From: Rhizaria sp. SCN 62-66
Lineage: Eukaryota > Rhizaria, unplaced
Length of the DNA stretch: 64,000 nt
Reading direction: 5' to 3'
Assembly (NCBI GenBank): GCA_001724265.1
Contig: MEDY01000004.1
Coordinates: 1-64,000 of the forward strand
The translations under genes were made by a program, and so were the position numbers. This document shows, one piece after another, positions 1 to 11,265 of this stretch (positions within the stretch are counted from its first letter, which is position 1; each line of letters begins with the position of its first letter). The notes under the pieces were generated by a model. The model did no database searches. It was given only the letters and a program-made list of their open reading frames with translations, and was not told the origin of the DNA.

Positions 1-576
1 AGTGAGGACACCCTGCTTCATGGGGAAACCCTGCTTGTCGTGTCCACCGGTGATCTTGAGGACGTAGCCCTTCCAGGCATCGCCGAGGATGTCGGCCTCG
101 ACCTGGTTGGACATGCGCTTGTCCATGAACGCGCGGCTGTACACGTTCAAGGCAGCGTCAGAGTAGCAGATGGATTGAACGAAGGGAAACGAGAAATGAA
201 AACAAAGTGGAAATAAGAACAGTGGAGTGAGAAGGGTGAGTGGGCGTCAAGGCGAGGGTGAATGAGGAGCAGCAGCGAGGGCGACCCGGTTTGGGGAGCG
301 AAAGAGACTGATGCAATTATGGCGCAGGGGGAGGGCATGGAGGACAGAAACGTACATCTTGGCAGAATCCTCGAGGTCATCGAGCTTCAGGAGCGTCTGG
401 GTGCCAGCGGCGGGGTAAGCGATGAGGAGCTGGAGGGCGGGGCGGGAGAGGCGAGAGCGAGGACGAGAGAGGAAAAGGTGCGCAGTGAGTCGACGATCGA
501 AGGTGTGGCGTACAACGGCGTCAGGCAAGGAGGGAAGCAAATAGATATAATAGTGGGCCAGAATACGTACCTTCAT
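1..576 (-). CDS. RPS6: Ribosomal protein eS6, 5' part (runs off the left edge)
   Basis: Component of the small cytosolic ribosomal subunit. Three exons on the minus strand are visible: 571-576 (only ATG AAG), 356-429 and 1-136, continuing beyond the window. The introns are 430-570 and 137-355, both starting GTACGT. The joined 72 residues follow the eS6 N-terminus: an opening M-K-hydrophobic strand, then IAYPAAGTQ, an acidic stretch, [33 protein letters not shown]. The GG[12 protein letters not shown] block is diagnostic of eS6. The split codon AT|C across intron 2 restores the reading frame, which supports the splice model. It is divergent from the gene starting at 1323. The first coding exon holds only two codons, an arrangement seen again at 44106. 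The identification is firm; only the 3' two thirds are missing. Confidence 0.93.
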
Positions 577-1322
577 CTTTTACTTTGCAACAAAAACTCA
601 CAAAGCCCGTTTCTTCGTCGTCAAAACCCCCGCCGAAAGTTCCGCAGCGGTCGAACTACCGCTCCCAAAAATTAAGCCGCCTTGCCAGCTTCGGACCGAC
701 CGACCAAGACCAGTTGTTGACCGGCCGCAAAAGCAAGTCGATATGTTCACATAGATGACTTCATTTTGCTCTAGAAACGCGCATCCTGGGTTTCTGTGTT
801 AAATGTGAAATTGAGCTATTATTCAATTTTTCTCGGACTTAATGTATACCTGACATCTACACCTCGTCACATAGAATCAAGTAAAATACACGCCATATAT
901 TATTGGCAAGCTCTATTTTATGATTTTCAGATGTACATCTGAATACAATATAAAGATCCACGGAATTATAGTCTCAACTGAGAATATCCCATTGAGATAT
1001 TCATCTTGCTAAGAAGAACTTTGGACCAGTTTATCGGGCTCTGTTGCTGTCGTGGAACAGTCGATTTAAACAGCAATGAGCTTTGTTTTTAAGTCCACCG
1101 TGTATAGACCAACTGTCTGTACTCCCGACATTGACGACACTTTTCATCATATATCATTATTTTGAGTTGTCATATCGGGACACTTTAACACCACTTTAAC
1201 CCGTCACATATCCACGTTCTCTCTCACCCCAACCGTTGCTATCATCCAACCACTCCCCCAGCTCCCGCACTTCAGTCCGTCCCACACTCTATCGCTATAG
1301 CACTGACGACACGTCCGCGGCA
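577..1322. other. Divergent intergenic region between eS6 and the 1323 gene
   Basis: About 750 bases of mostly AT-rich DNA between two genes pointing away from each other. It must hold both promoters and 5' UTRs. No ORF with the codon bias of the neighbours is present. I see no convincing tRNA or other RNA gene. Confidence 0.6.
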
Positions 1323-4300
1323 ATGTCTCACTCGGGCTCTAGCGGCGCCAACCCCCCGCGCGGTTCCAGCTTCCCGTCCATGCCCCCCGTGGGTGCCCTC
1401 TCCCAGGCTCACTCGAGAAGCATCGCGAACCAGAACAGTGCTAACGCCAGCAGCAGCGCGAACAGTGCTGGAGGGCTGCCGTCGCACTACGCGGCCATGT
1501 CAAATGCGCCCTCTGCCGCCGCATTGCGGCCCGGCAGCGGCAGCGGCAGTGGGGCGCAGTCGCTCGGCCCCGTCCGCCCCCCCAGCGGTGGCAACAACAG
1601 TAGTCTCAGCAGCAGCAGCAGTACCAGCAGCGCCTACTCCGGTGCTGCTGCGGCGGGACCGGGCGCGAACGGCCGCGTGCGCCTTCCCTCCGCGCCGCGC
1701 AGCGGCGCCGCGGCCGCCGGTGCAGGCGCGCCGGGCAGCGGCGCAGGGCAATCACTACTGTACTCCGCCGCGCTGGCGCCTAGCTCAAGCAAGATGACCG
1801 TGACTGCCGCGACCAATGCTTCTTCTGGTACCGGGCCTGGCGCCGGTGCCACTGCTGCCGCAGGGGTCCGTGTGCGGCTCAAGGCCCCGCTGCCCTCCAC
1901 CACCAACACCAGCAGCACCGCTCCTGCCCCCGCGGCCGCTGCGGCAGCGCCCGGTGCGGCGGGCGGCGGCAAGAGCGTGTTCGTGATCAAGCCCTCCTCG
2001 GCCGGCAAGCCGCGCCCTGCGCATGCCGCTCCCGGCCCCGGTGTGGGCAGCAATGCTGTCGGTATTGCTGCTGCTGCTACTGCGGCCGGCACGGGCACCG
2101 CGGGCGCGGGCATTGCGGGCGCGGGCGCCGCGGGCCGGGTGAGCAGCGCCTCGCGCAAGCCCGCCGTGCCGCTGACCTCTGCGCTCGCCGCTGCCAACGG
2201 CAACGGCAACGGCAACGGCAATGCTGGCACGCACAGCAATAGAGTTGGCGCCAACATCAGCAATAACTACAACAACAACAACAGCAGCAGCAGTAGCAGC
2301 AGCAGCAACTGTGGCGCTGGGAGTCGGCCGGTGTCTGCGAGCGGCGTGGCGGTACCGCGGCTGGACTTGACGACGCCGCTGACCCACATTAACGACCCCA
2401 TCACGGCCGGACACACCGCGGGACACACCGCAGGACACACTGCTGGCAACGCTGCGACTGGCGCCTATCAGGGCGACGCTGCGATTGCGGTCAACAACGC
2501 GGGCGGCAGCGAGTACGACGAGGAGGAGATCGTAGTCGGCGAGGACGCGATCCCGGGTTCGGCCTCGTTCCGGCCCCCGCCGCACTCCAACAACGGCAGC
2601 GGTAACGGCAGCTTCGGCGCCAACAGTGGCAGCAAGAGCGTGGCCAAGACGAACATCAACAGCAAGAGCAACGCCAATGATAACGACGACGAGGATGAAG
2701 ACGCGGAGGACGACATCTACGGCTACTCCAGTCGCGGCCCGCGTCCCGGCCGCAGCTCCATTTACGACGACGAAGACGACTATCCTAGTCACCATAACAA
2801 CAACGCCAACGGCGTCGGTGCCAGGGACGACGACTCCGACGATGACGATCTCGCGCGAGATGAACGCGACGCAGACCTGGCCTTCTACAGCGCGCAGGCG
2901 CGTCTGCACAGCAAGGCGGGCGGCGACGAGCAAAGTCAGCCCGCGCTGCCTGTTGACGGCGACGGCAACGACGCCGAGAGGCGGGTTGTCTTCGCCGGCG
3001 TCGACGATAACGACGACAACGGCGGCGACGGCGGGGACATCGAGATCGACACCGACGGCGACGGCAACGCCGACGGGCCAGACGAAGAGGGCGAGAACAT
3101 GTCCTCCAGAAATGTCGGCAACAGCAGCGGCAACACGAACTCTACGGACCCCACGTCGTCTGTGCTGGGCAAGTTCGACCGCGAGTTCGCGAAAAAGCTG
3201 ACGTTCCTGTCCAACGAGAACGCCGCGCTTGAGGCCGAGATGAAGGAGCTCATGGGCAACCAGCGCCAGGAACAGCTAGGTACGACTTTGACGTTCAAAA
3301 GACGCATACTTGTATGAAAGTCAATATGTCTTTGTTGCGTATATCTTTTATGATTCAATCTCACATAGCTCACATTTTTCAACCAATTTCTACTTTTTGT
3401 CATCCCTCTTTCGTTGCTCGGTTCTTCCCTCCCGCGCGCCGCAGACCGTCTGGCGCAGATGCGCGAGGATATGGCGACGTTGGAGCGGCAGTGCAAGGAG
3501 CTCGAGGCGCGCCGCAAGCAGGCCGCGCAGACGAGCAAAGAAACGCTCGCCCGCCTCGGCGGGACCGGCGTTCCGCGTCTCACCAACGGCGCGGCCGCGG
3601 CTGCCGGCGCCGGCGCGACTGGCGCGAGCGGGACGAAGAGGCTCGCGCTGCTGCCGCCCGGGGGCAACACCGGCTCTAGTGCCGCTGGTGCTGCTGCTGG
3701 GACCCGCCGCGCGCCCGCCGCCGGCGCTGGCAGCAGTCTCAGCAGCACTGGCGCTGCCAGTGCTGGCGCTGGCGCTGCTGGTGCGGGCGGCGCGGGTCCC
3801 CGGGGCTCGCGGCTGTCGAACACGCTTGCGAGCCGCACGGCCAAGATGACTGCGGCCATGGGCAAGCTCAGCGACTCGGTCAAGCCCGCCAACGCCGCGG
3901 CGAACGGCAGCACCGCCAGCACTGTCGGCGCGAGGGGGCTCAAGGCTGCGCCGCCGCAGCATGCCCGACCCGGCGGCCCGCCCACGGCGCCCAATAGCAG
4001 CGGCAACAGTAGCAGTAGCAGTAGCAGCGCAGTGGGGCCGCGGGCATCGAGTGTGAGTGCAGTGAACGCTGCCGACGCAAGCGCAACCGCGAGCCCAAAT
4101 GCAAACTACGTCGAAGACGACGACGACAACGACGACGACGACGACGACGAGCTGGGATACTCCAAGGGTCCCCATCCCGCCGGTGACGACGACGAGGACG
4201 ACGACGATGACTTCATGAAGTACGTGACCATATGTACCTGAACACACCTAGCTCTTTTTTTATTGCTCTATCCAAACTTCTCACGTTTTGTATCGAAACT

Positions 4301-4641
4301 TACGCAACGCCTATGCTTAAACTGTTCGCTTGTCTCATCACAGGGAGTTCCACGCGCGCGAGCAGCAGCGGCGCCGTGACGAGGCCGCGCGCATCGAGCG
4401 TCTCCGCGCGCAACAGTTCGTGCAAAAGGCACTGGTACGTCGCCACTCTGAACGCTTCGATGGAATTTAACAATATACTTGACATAATCATGATTTGATT
4501 TTGATAATTCGTCTATTTCACGTGGATTCTCCGTTATGTACTCACCGTATGCTTGTTCTGCTGGCGTCTGCTCTTGTATAGGCTGAGGCTGATGCCCAAA
4601 TGGCTTCTGGCGCCCCTGCGGCTCCGAGCGGTAGCAAGTAA
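1323..4641 (+). CDS. Low-complexity acidic coiled-coil protein, function unknown
   Basis: Four exons: 1323-3279, 3445-4219, 4344-4434 and 4582-4641, giving about 960 residues. The donors are GTACGA, GTACGT and GTACGT; all acceptors are AG and all junctions keep frame. The start is the first in-frame ATG, since the frame further upstream opens only with a TTG. The N-terminal 430 residues are Ser/Ala/Gly/Asn runs. An acidic Asp/Glu/Ser region follows. Across the first intron lies a coiled coil rich in Leu, Glu, Lys and Gln (roughly residues 615-680). A second low-complexity region, an Asp run, and a charged C-terminal helix (HAREQQRRRDEAARIERLR) complete the protein. No catalytic motif is visible. 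It could be a scaffold or nuclear protein; I do not recognise a family. A short AATAAA follows the stop by about 100 bases. Confidence 0.8.
4114..4151 (+). repeat. GAC/AAC trinucleotide run encoding poly-Asp
   Basis: Near-pure GAC repeat inside exon 2 of the 1323 gene, read in frame as an acidic Asp tract. Confidence 0.8.
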
Positions 4642-4743
4642 CCAAAACAACCATCTCGCTACTATGCGCTCACATACATTAACATGACTTACATATTTAC
4701 ATTAACGGTTCTGCCTTACAGGCTAACCCGTTCCAAACTCTTG

Positions 4744-4749
4744 AATAAA
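4744..4749 (+). terminator. AATAAA, possible polyadenylation signal
   Basis: Canonical hexamer about 100 bases after the TAA of the 1323-4641 gene and before the convergent frataxin gene. Assigned by position and sequence only. Confidence 0.45.
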
Positions 4750-4898
4750 TAGAAAACTAATTTGTATTTCACGCATACGAAACGGATCACCAAGCATGGC
4801 CACAGAACATCACACTGTCACTGGCTAGAGATTACACGCAAGGAGTCATTCTCCACTTGTCACGGCTCTTCACTCAGATGTCACACGTGACCGTCGCT

Positions 4899-5767
4899 TC
4901 AGAACTCGTGGTCGAACTGGACCTCGACGCCGAACGCCCGGCCGAACTCGCCCATGAGCACGGCGGCGAGCCGCGTCTCGCCGTCGCGCTCGCTCAGCCA
5001 CACGCCGCCGGTGGACTCACTGGCGGGCGCGTGGTAGTTGTACTTGCTAGGGCCCGAGAGCGGGGACGATAGCCAGAGCTGGCGCGTCACGTTGTGCTTG
5101 TTCAGCACCCACGTCTTGCCCGCCGCGCCCGCCGCCGCAGAGGCCGCGGCCTTGAGCTGCAGCACGTCGCCCGTAAAGGTGATATCGTTGTCGAACGAGC
5201 CGTCGATGTCGTCCGCCTCGATGCGCTCCTGCGCAGACGAATGAGAGAAACAGATGTGAGCAAACAAGTGTGGTATGAGAAGAGAGGAATGAGGATAGAT
5301 GAAGAGATTCAGAAAATCATTGACATGCAAAAGATTACACAGGCATTATCGCATTATTGAGGGAAATGTCGCGTAAAAACTATATAACCCATCATTACGT
5401 CGAGATATATCGCAGTATGTGAGCATACCAGGATGGAGTTGAGGACCTTGCCGGCCTCCTCCCTGTACACCTCGGGGGTCGTGTCCGTGGTGCGGATCAG
5501 CGGCACCGGCGTCGGCACGGTCGCGCTCGCCGTGGAGAGCGCGCGCGTGGCAATTGTGGGGACGGGAAGCGGCGTGCGCGCGGAGACGTTTGCGTTGGTG
5601 ATGGCGATACTGCTGGTGCGAGTGCAGGGGAGGCGAGGCTGCAAGGCGATGAACGCCTTAGGAGTCACGGGGGCAGCAGTCGCAGCAACCACAGAGAGAG
5701 ACGAGGTTGAAGCCGCAAGAGCGTGGCGCAGAGGCGCGGCGCGGAGCAGAGACGAGCAGGCGCGCAT
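4899..5767 (-). CDS. FXN: Frataxin, mitochondrial
   Basis: Mitochondrial iron-binding protein that stimulates Fe-S cluster assembly on the NFS1/ISCU complex. Two exons: 5429-5767 and 4899-5228, with the intron 5229-5428 (donor GTATGC, one of the few here not starting GTAC). The product is 222 residues. The N-terminus is Arg/Ala/Ser-rich with almost no acidic residues, as expected for a matrix presequence. The conserved domain begins with an acidic helix (EADDIDGSFDND), continues with the first beta strands, and carries the frataxin signature TWVLNKHNVTRQLWLSSPLSGP, equivalent to the family's Y-V-I-N-K-Q--N-K-Q-I-W-L-S-S-P-x-S-G-P. The family usually has a Trp after this block; here the strand reads YNYHA, and a short insertion precedes GGVWLSERDG. 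It is divergent from eIF1A. Confidence 0.92.
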
Positions 5768-6608
5768 GGTGTTGTGTTATGGCACTTGGATCAGTGGTTG
5801 GTTTGATGAGTTGTCGTTTGTTTTAAGTTGATGTGACTTGATGAAACAGAAGGTTTAACAGACAACGCCTTAGTAACACTCTAAACCTAGATGTTCTCTG
5901 CATTATACAAAAATGTCATTTGAAAAAGACGTATCAATGTTGATAAATCGTGAGCACTGTGCGATCGATACAATCGGATTGTTGATCGCGTTTAACATGC
6001 GTTTCAGGAAACTAGAAAGCAACTCATAAAGAACTGCACAGAGCAACCACCTTGCTAAATATCACACTGAATACACATATTACTCAACCATACTGATGCG
6101 AGTGTTCTTCAAGAAGTCATTACACAGCTGTGTGTAGCCGCGCGAGCGATGCATGTAGGGAGCAGAGGAGTCTGTAGTCGACAGCTCTAGATGTAGCACA
6201 GAGTGAGATAAGCATGCACAATAGCAACAGCACCGCATCATCACACAGCTGCGCTAATACTCTAAGTCAATCCGGTAGCTATAACGCTAGCAGCTGTACA
6301 GCAGCTGCATCACAGATGCTAGCAGTGCGTCAGACGAGGAGACTAGAAGTTTGATGTTGTCAACTCGCCACAAGAACTAGTCGTTAGGGCATCGCCCTGC
6401 GAGATTGAGCGCGCATAAAAAGCAAAGCGAATTGACATCTAACGCTCATACACTAACAAATCAATTTTAATGTTAGTAACGGTGACTGACGTGTACAGAC
6501 GAAGGTGCACGAACTGGTGGTGAGGACTGTCGGGGTCGGCTTAACTTTGATTCTGGAGTCCGAGATGAGGTCGAGTGGAGGCGAAAAAGAAGTGTTAATC
6601 TTACCAAG
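5768..6608. other. Divergent intergenic region between frataxin and eIF1A
   Basis: About 840 bases. The stretch 6110-6360 is less AT-rich and dense in CAGCTG, GCTAGC and related self-complementary words. An AT-rich TATA-like word (cataaaaag) lies near 6413. There is no ORF with the local codon bias. A non-coding RNA in 6110-6360 is possible but not shown. Confidence 0.5.
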
Positions 6609-7357
6609 ATGTCTCGTAGCACTAAGGTCCGTCACCCTTGTTTAGTTTTTCCTACTTTTGGATTTTGCAATGCGAAAATTATGTAGCTCTGTGAGCCGCC
6701 AAAGTGTCGTTTTGAGCTTGTCGCCGGCAGCCACCGCAGCCAGCGCACTGCCTCTGTGTTAGCCCCCTTTCTCACTCCTCTGCTTCCCCGTTTCCCCATT
6801 TCGCGCCCACTACAGAGCAACAAGAGCCGCAGTCGCGGAAAGAAGGACAATGGCGGCCTGGCCGAGCTTGTCGTCAAGGAGGAGGGCCAGGAGTACGCCC
6901 AGGTACGTTCCCCACCACAAACCGTGCACTTGAACACTGACTGACCCCTTCGCGCCATTCGTCCCCACTTGCCACGCACTCTGTCCTGACGATTTACCCC
7001 TGATTCTTGGTACTCACTCTCCCCACGCCTCTTGTGTACCGCTTTGTGCTACTTTCGCTTCAACCACAGATCACCCGCATGCTCGGCAACAACCGCTGCG
7101 AGGGCTCGTGCTTCGACGGCACGGTCCGCGTGCTCGAGATCCGCGGCGGCCTGCGCAACAAGGTCTGGATCAACCCCGGCGACATCGTCCTCATCGGTCT
7201 CCGCGACTTCCAGGACAAGAAGGCCGACATCCTGTCCAAGTACACCCCCGACGAGGCGCGCAAGCTCAAGCAGCGCGGCGAGCTTCCCGAGAACAGCGAG
7301 CTCAACAAGGCCGACGCCGCCGAGGACGACCTCCCCTTCGACTTCGGAGAGCTCTAA
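6609..7357 (+). CDS. EIF1A: Translation initiation factor eIF1A
   Basis: Binds the A site of the 40S subunit and, with eIF1, promotes scanning and start-codon selection. Three exons: 6609-6626 (six codons, MSRSTK), 6816-6902 and 7070-7357, giving 130 residues. Donors are GTCCGT and GTACGT. Exon 2 gives the basic N-terminal tail (SNKSRSRGKKDN) and the conserved VVKEEGQEYAQ. Exon 3 gives the OB fold: MLGNNRCEGSCFDG, KVWINPGDIVLIGLRDFQD and KADILSKY. The C-terminus is acidic and ends DDLPFDFGEL, the short eIF5B-interacting tail type. Length and motif order fit the family. The tiny first exon is inferred, because exon 2 starts mid-tail and the upstream ATG segment restores both frame and basic tail. 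Confidence 0.93.
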
Positions 7358-7463
7358 ATCTGCAATTCAACGCATTTGCGCTTGGGTCCTGCGCTTGATA
7401 AGCGTGGGGAACAGCGTGTGGGTTGTTTTGTGATGTTTTTACAAAGACTAAATCAACGCAAAC

Positions 7464-7469
7464 AATAAA
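7464..7469 (+). terminator. AATAAA, possible polyadenylation signal of eIF1A
   Basis: Hexamer about 105 bases downstream of the eIF1A stop codon, in AT-rich DNA. Confidence 0.45.
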
Positions 7470-7656
7470 CTTCTCATTCAAAGCCACATTGCTCATCCTG
7501 TGCCTGTCAAGTCTGCGCCAAACGGCTCCAGAGTCTGTTTCGAGGCCGTTACTTCAAAGATAGTCTTTACGATCAAGACATCGTTCAATAGCGCTAAGAC
7601 GTTGCAACATCATAGCCGGGATACGTTCATCAATTATACTTTAAAGTTGTCTCAAC

Positions 7657-8008
7657 ATGGACGGACAATTCAACCACTTGAACCTCGCTCCTGAGCTCTT
7701 CATCAACGGCGACAACGCCTGGCTTCGTGAGACCTACAACGATAACGGTACGCAACATTCACGCTCTCTCAAGAAGAATTCTATATCATCCAACGATGTA
7801 CAATGTGTGTTTTCACGTTATTTCTTGACAATGCTTTGATTTGTGTTTATTTCGTCCCGCTTCAGACCTTAACATCGACGACCTTCGCGAGCAGACGGTG
7901 CTGTCGAGCTACTACACAGAGGCGCAGCACCAGCAGCAGAAGGACCCCGGAGACGAGGCCTGGCAGGACCTACTCGAGATTTACGCACAGAAGCTCAAGC
8001 CCAAGTGA
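7657..8008 (+). CDS. Small acidic protein, possible APC/C subunit Apc13-like
   Basis: Two exons, 7657-7747 and 7866-8008 (donor GTACGC, acceptor TTCAG), encode 77 residues. The split codon G|AC restores frame. The protein reads INGDNAWLRETYNDNDLNIDDLREQ near the middle and EAWQDLLEIYAQKLKPK at the end. This spacing (an acidic D-x-AW, a D-x-L-x-x-D-D segment, a variable linker, then W-x-DL-L) resembles Apc13/ANAPC13, a subunit of about 74 residues in the anaphase-promoting complex. The similarity is from memory of the family pattern and is weak: the usual Pro residues after the ED motif are absent. Short exons with good codon bias and an ATG in favourable context support a real gene. It lies between eIF1A and Pop1 on the same strand. 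Confidence 0.7.
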
Positions 8009-8875
8009 GAGCGTGACAGATATGCTTGGTCTAGCTTGGTTTTCGAGGCATATGATGATCTAAAACGGCTAGTAAAACTCCACGAGCTGACATGCACGCA
8101 CTGTCAACAACTTCATTGGGTATAGATACACGCCTGCACATTGCGAGTGTGCGCATACGTCATACTAGGACATCTTAGCCATACCCCTTGTTGTGCTTGT
8201 GGTAGACCCCAAAGTTACGACAAAGATACCTGCTCGTGTTGGACACACCGCCCTGTTCTCGTCTGACAATCACCCTCCCTTGGGCTTGGACAACGATGGC
8301 CGCATGATACCACATCATATATGTGTGGATGCAGAGTCGACGCTGCGGTCTGTGCTGACTTCCGTTTCACCTGTTCTCTGAGGACGATGTGTGTGAGACG
8401 CATAACGTGTATCCAGTCAAGTCGTTTAATACTTCGTGCCTGAACACTGATACTACTTAGTTCAAGTAAAATACATTAGTAACACATGTTCTACACATGA
8501 AGGAATGACATACCTCAATCCTGCAGATGTATAAATTGCTTTGACTAAGATTTGCGTTCTCAAAGTTACTTTGCGATTTTTACCACAGCGTCAGCTCGGC
8601 AAGCGAGCCGAGCGAAAGGCAACGCCGTGAGAATCGGCCCGCAACCTCGAAGGTTGACAATTCGGTGGATACATCGTGCTTTATAAATGAGTGTTTGTTT
8701 CGAGAAATAACCTCTCACGATCTTTCTTTTCTGTTAATTATCTCCCAGAAATTCTTCTTGTACCTTTCTAATCGCTTACCCGCGCGCGGCTCAATCAACA
8801 CCGCGACACACCACCACCAACCACCCGTCCGCGCCCACCAGCGCTCCTCTCCCTCTCGAGCGCACGCTGCTTGGC
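8009..8875. other. Intergenic region upstream of Pop1
   Basis: About 870 bases. Most is AT-rich. A GC-rich island at about 8586-8680 contains small inverted repeats (GCTCGGC/GCCGAGC and AACCT/AGGTT) and is followed by a TATA-like ctttataaatg at about 8679-8689. Sequence 8190-8380 is moderately GC-rich and open in one frame, but has no upstream ATG and no family resemblance. Confidence 0.5.
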
Positions 8876-11231
8876 ATGAGCTCTTCTGGTCCTGGCTCCG
8901 GCTCAGATGCCCACGTTACCGGCGGCTCCCGTCCTCACCACAACAAGCCCCCGCACAACAACAACAGCAACAATGCGAACAACACCAGCAGCGGCGGCGC
9001 GAACCCCAACGCAAAGGACCGCCGCCGCGAGCGTCAGCAGCAGGGCTTGCAGGCGCCCGAGGCCGTGCGCGCTGCAGTCCCGCGCACACTGAATGTGCCC
9101 GAGTACACGGCCGCGCGTCTGACCGAGATGGGCGACTTCGCGCGCAGCATGCAGGAGGGCACGTCGATGCGCCGCGTGTACCAGACCGTGCCGCGCCACA
9201 TGCGCCGCCGCGCCATGTCGCACAACGCACACCGCCTGCCCAAAAAGCTCCGCGGGCCCGCGCTGCGCGAGATGGCCAAGATGTCCAAGCCCAACAACGG
9301 CGCGAACCCTGGTAACGCCGCGAGCAGTGCTAGTAACGATGCAATGCAGAGCAAGTACTCCGAATACCTGGTCCCACGCGCCACGCCGGCCTCGCGCCGC
9401 GCCCGCCGCGCCCCCGCGACGCTGCTGCGGGATCACCTGAGGCGCTCGACGCGGCACACGTGGCTGGAGACGCACCTGTGGCACGCGCGGCGCATGCACA
9501 TGGGCTCGCTATGGGGCCACCGCATTGCCGTCAAAGCTATGGACAAGGGCACGCGCGCCATGGTGCGCGCCGCGCAGGCGCAGGCGGTGAGTCACGACAT
9601 GTCGTACCTCACCTGCCTCGAGATCGCGGTCTCTGGCGCTGAGCATAGCAGCTCTCTCAGCAGCGCTAGTGCCAGCACCAATTCCAGCTCCAGCTCAAGC
9701 ATTGTGATCGGGCGCGCGGCGGTGGAGGCTGTGTTGAACAGTCTGGTCGATTCGACCCGGGCTGACGCCGCTGCCGCCGCTTTGACGCAATTCAGCACCG
9801 CGAACAAGGCCTACGTAAGTTGCGCCGAGCTGGCTGCCGATCTGGCCCATGCGAGCGGCACGATCACTGCCGATGATTACCTCGCGGTGATTGCCGCTCT
9901 CGATAATAATACCGCTGCCAAGAGTAGTGACAACCACCAGACTGCTACTTTGGCTTTCGGTGCTAGTTTCGACTCAGCTGGTGCGGTTTCGCCGCGTGCT
10001 GTGAGTCAGACCGCCTTGCTCGCGCTGCGCTCTCGCGTCAACGACAACTACGGCACGAGCAGCGACACAACCAGCAGTTCGCATGTGTTTTACTCGCAAG
10101 CGCCCTTGCCCCGGCCTGTTGACGACGCCGAGCCCGTGTGCGTGCCTGCCGCGGTGCAACGCGCGGTTGCGGCTGCGGTTTCACACTCTGTCTCCTCAGC
10201 GGCCTGCGCGCGCGGTGACAGGGAGGGCGAGCTCGTGCTGCGCTACCCCGCGCTGCCGCGCATGGCCGCCGCCAAGGCCGTGTTGCAGGCAGTTGAGGCC
10301 TTCGACGGCGCGGGTGCGGGCGCCGGCGCGGGGTTCCCGCTGTCGAGTCTGCTGCCGCTGGAGCTCGCCGGACAGCCCATCGGGCCGGTGTCCTTCATGT
10401 GGCAGCCCACGGCCACCGCCGAGTCTGCGGCTGCCGCCGACCGCGGGCTGGCCAGCGACTGCGGGCGGCTGTGGCTGTGGGTGCATCCCGCCTGCGCCGC
10501 GCAAGTCGCCGCCGTGCTCAGCGCGCTGGCCGCGGCCCACACGGCGGTCCACACCGCGACCGCGACTGCGACGGCGTCCCGCGCTACTAGTGTGGGTGGC
10601 GCTGTCACGGTTAAGTCGCTGGCCGGCGAGCTAGCCCGCATCCGCGTCTGCGGCCCGCGCGCGCTTTCGGTTATGCAGAACGTGCTCCGCGCACACCCGC
10701 GCACCGGCGCCGACGCAGACGCTGACAACGGCGATGGAGCTCACTCTCACTCCAGTCAGGCCCGCGCGGCCGCGGCGTGGCGCTCCCTGGCGGGCCACCG
10801 GTCCGCGGCGCCCTTCGTGCCCCACGGCGCCGTGCTCGCGCTCACGGTCACGCACCCGAGCGCGCTGCTCACGCGCCAGCGCTTCACAGCGCCCCCGCGC
10901 CCCACGGCGCCCCTCGCTTTCGCCGAGGCCGCCGCCGTCGCCGCCGCGGCCGCCGCCGCCCCCACCGGCGCCGTGCCCGCGGGCGCGACAGGGCCCGCGG
11001 TTGCGACCGCGCTGGTGACGAAGCTGACGACGCTGGCTCCGCAGAAGATCGCGCAGACGCCCTTCGCGGCGCTGCCCGCGCAGCACACGGCCGTGACCGT
11101 GGGCGGCGTCACCACGGTCACCGACGCCACCACCGTGGAGTCGGCCGTGGCGGTGGGCAGCGCCGCCGGTGCGGGCAAAGGCCGGCTTAGCTTCGAGTTT
11201 GGCAGCGCTGTCACCAAGTTTGTCGCCGTGT

Positions 11232-11265
<34 letters not shown>

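Noticed and set aside
630-675. TTCGA-containing hairpin upstream of eS6 that resembles a tRNA T arm
   Set aside because: The loop length is wrong and no acceptor, D or anticodon arms are found around it.
1634-2933. Long minus-strand Ala/Val-rich frames opposite the 1323 gene
   Set aside because: Composition shadow of Ala/Gly/Ser runs; the plus frame splices cleanly into a coherent protein.
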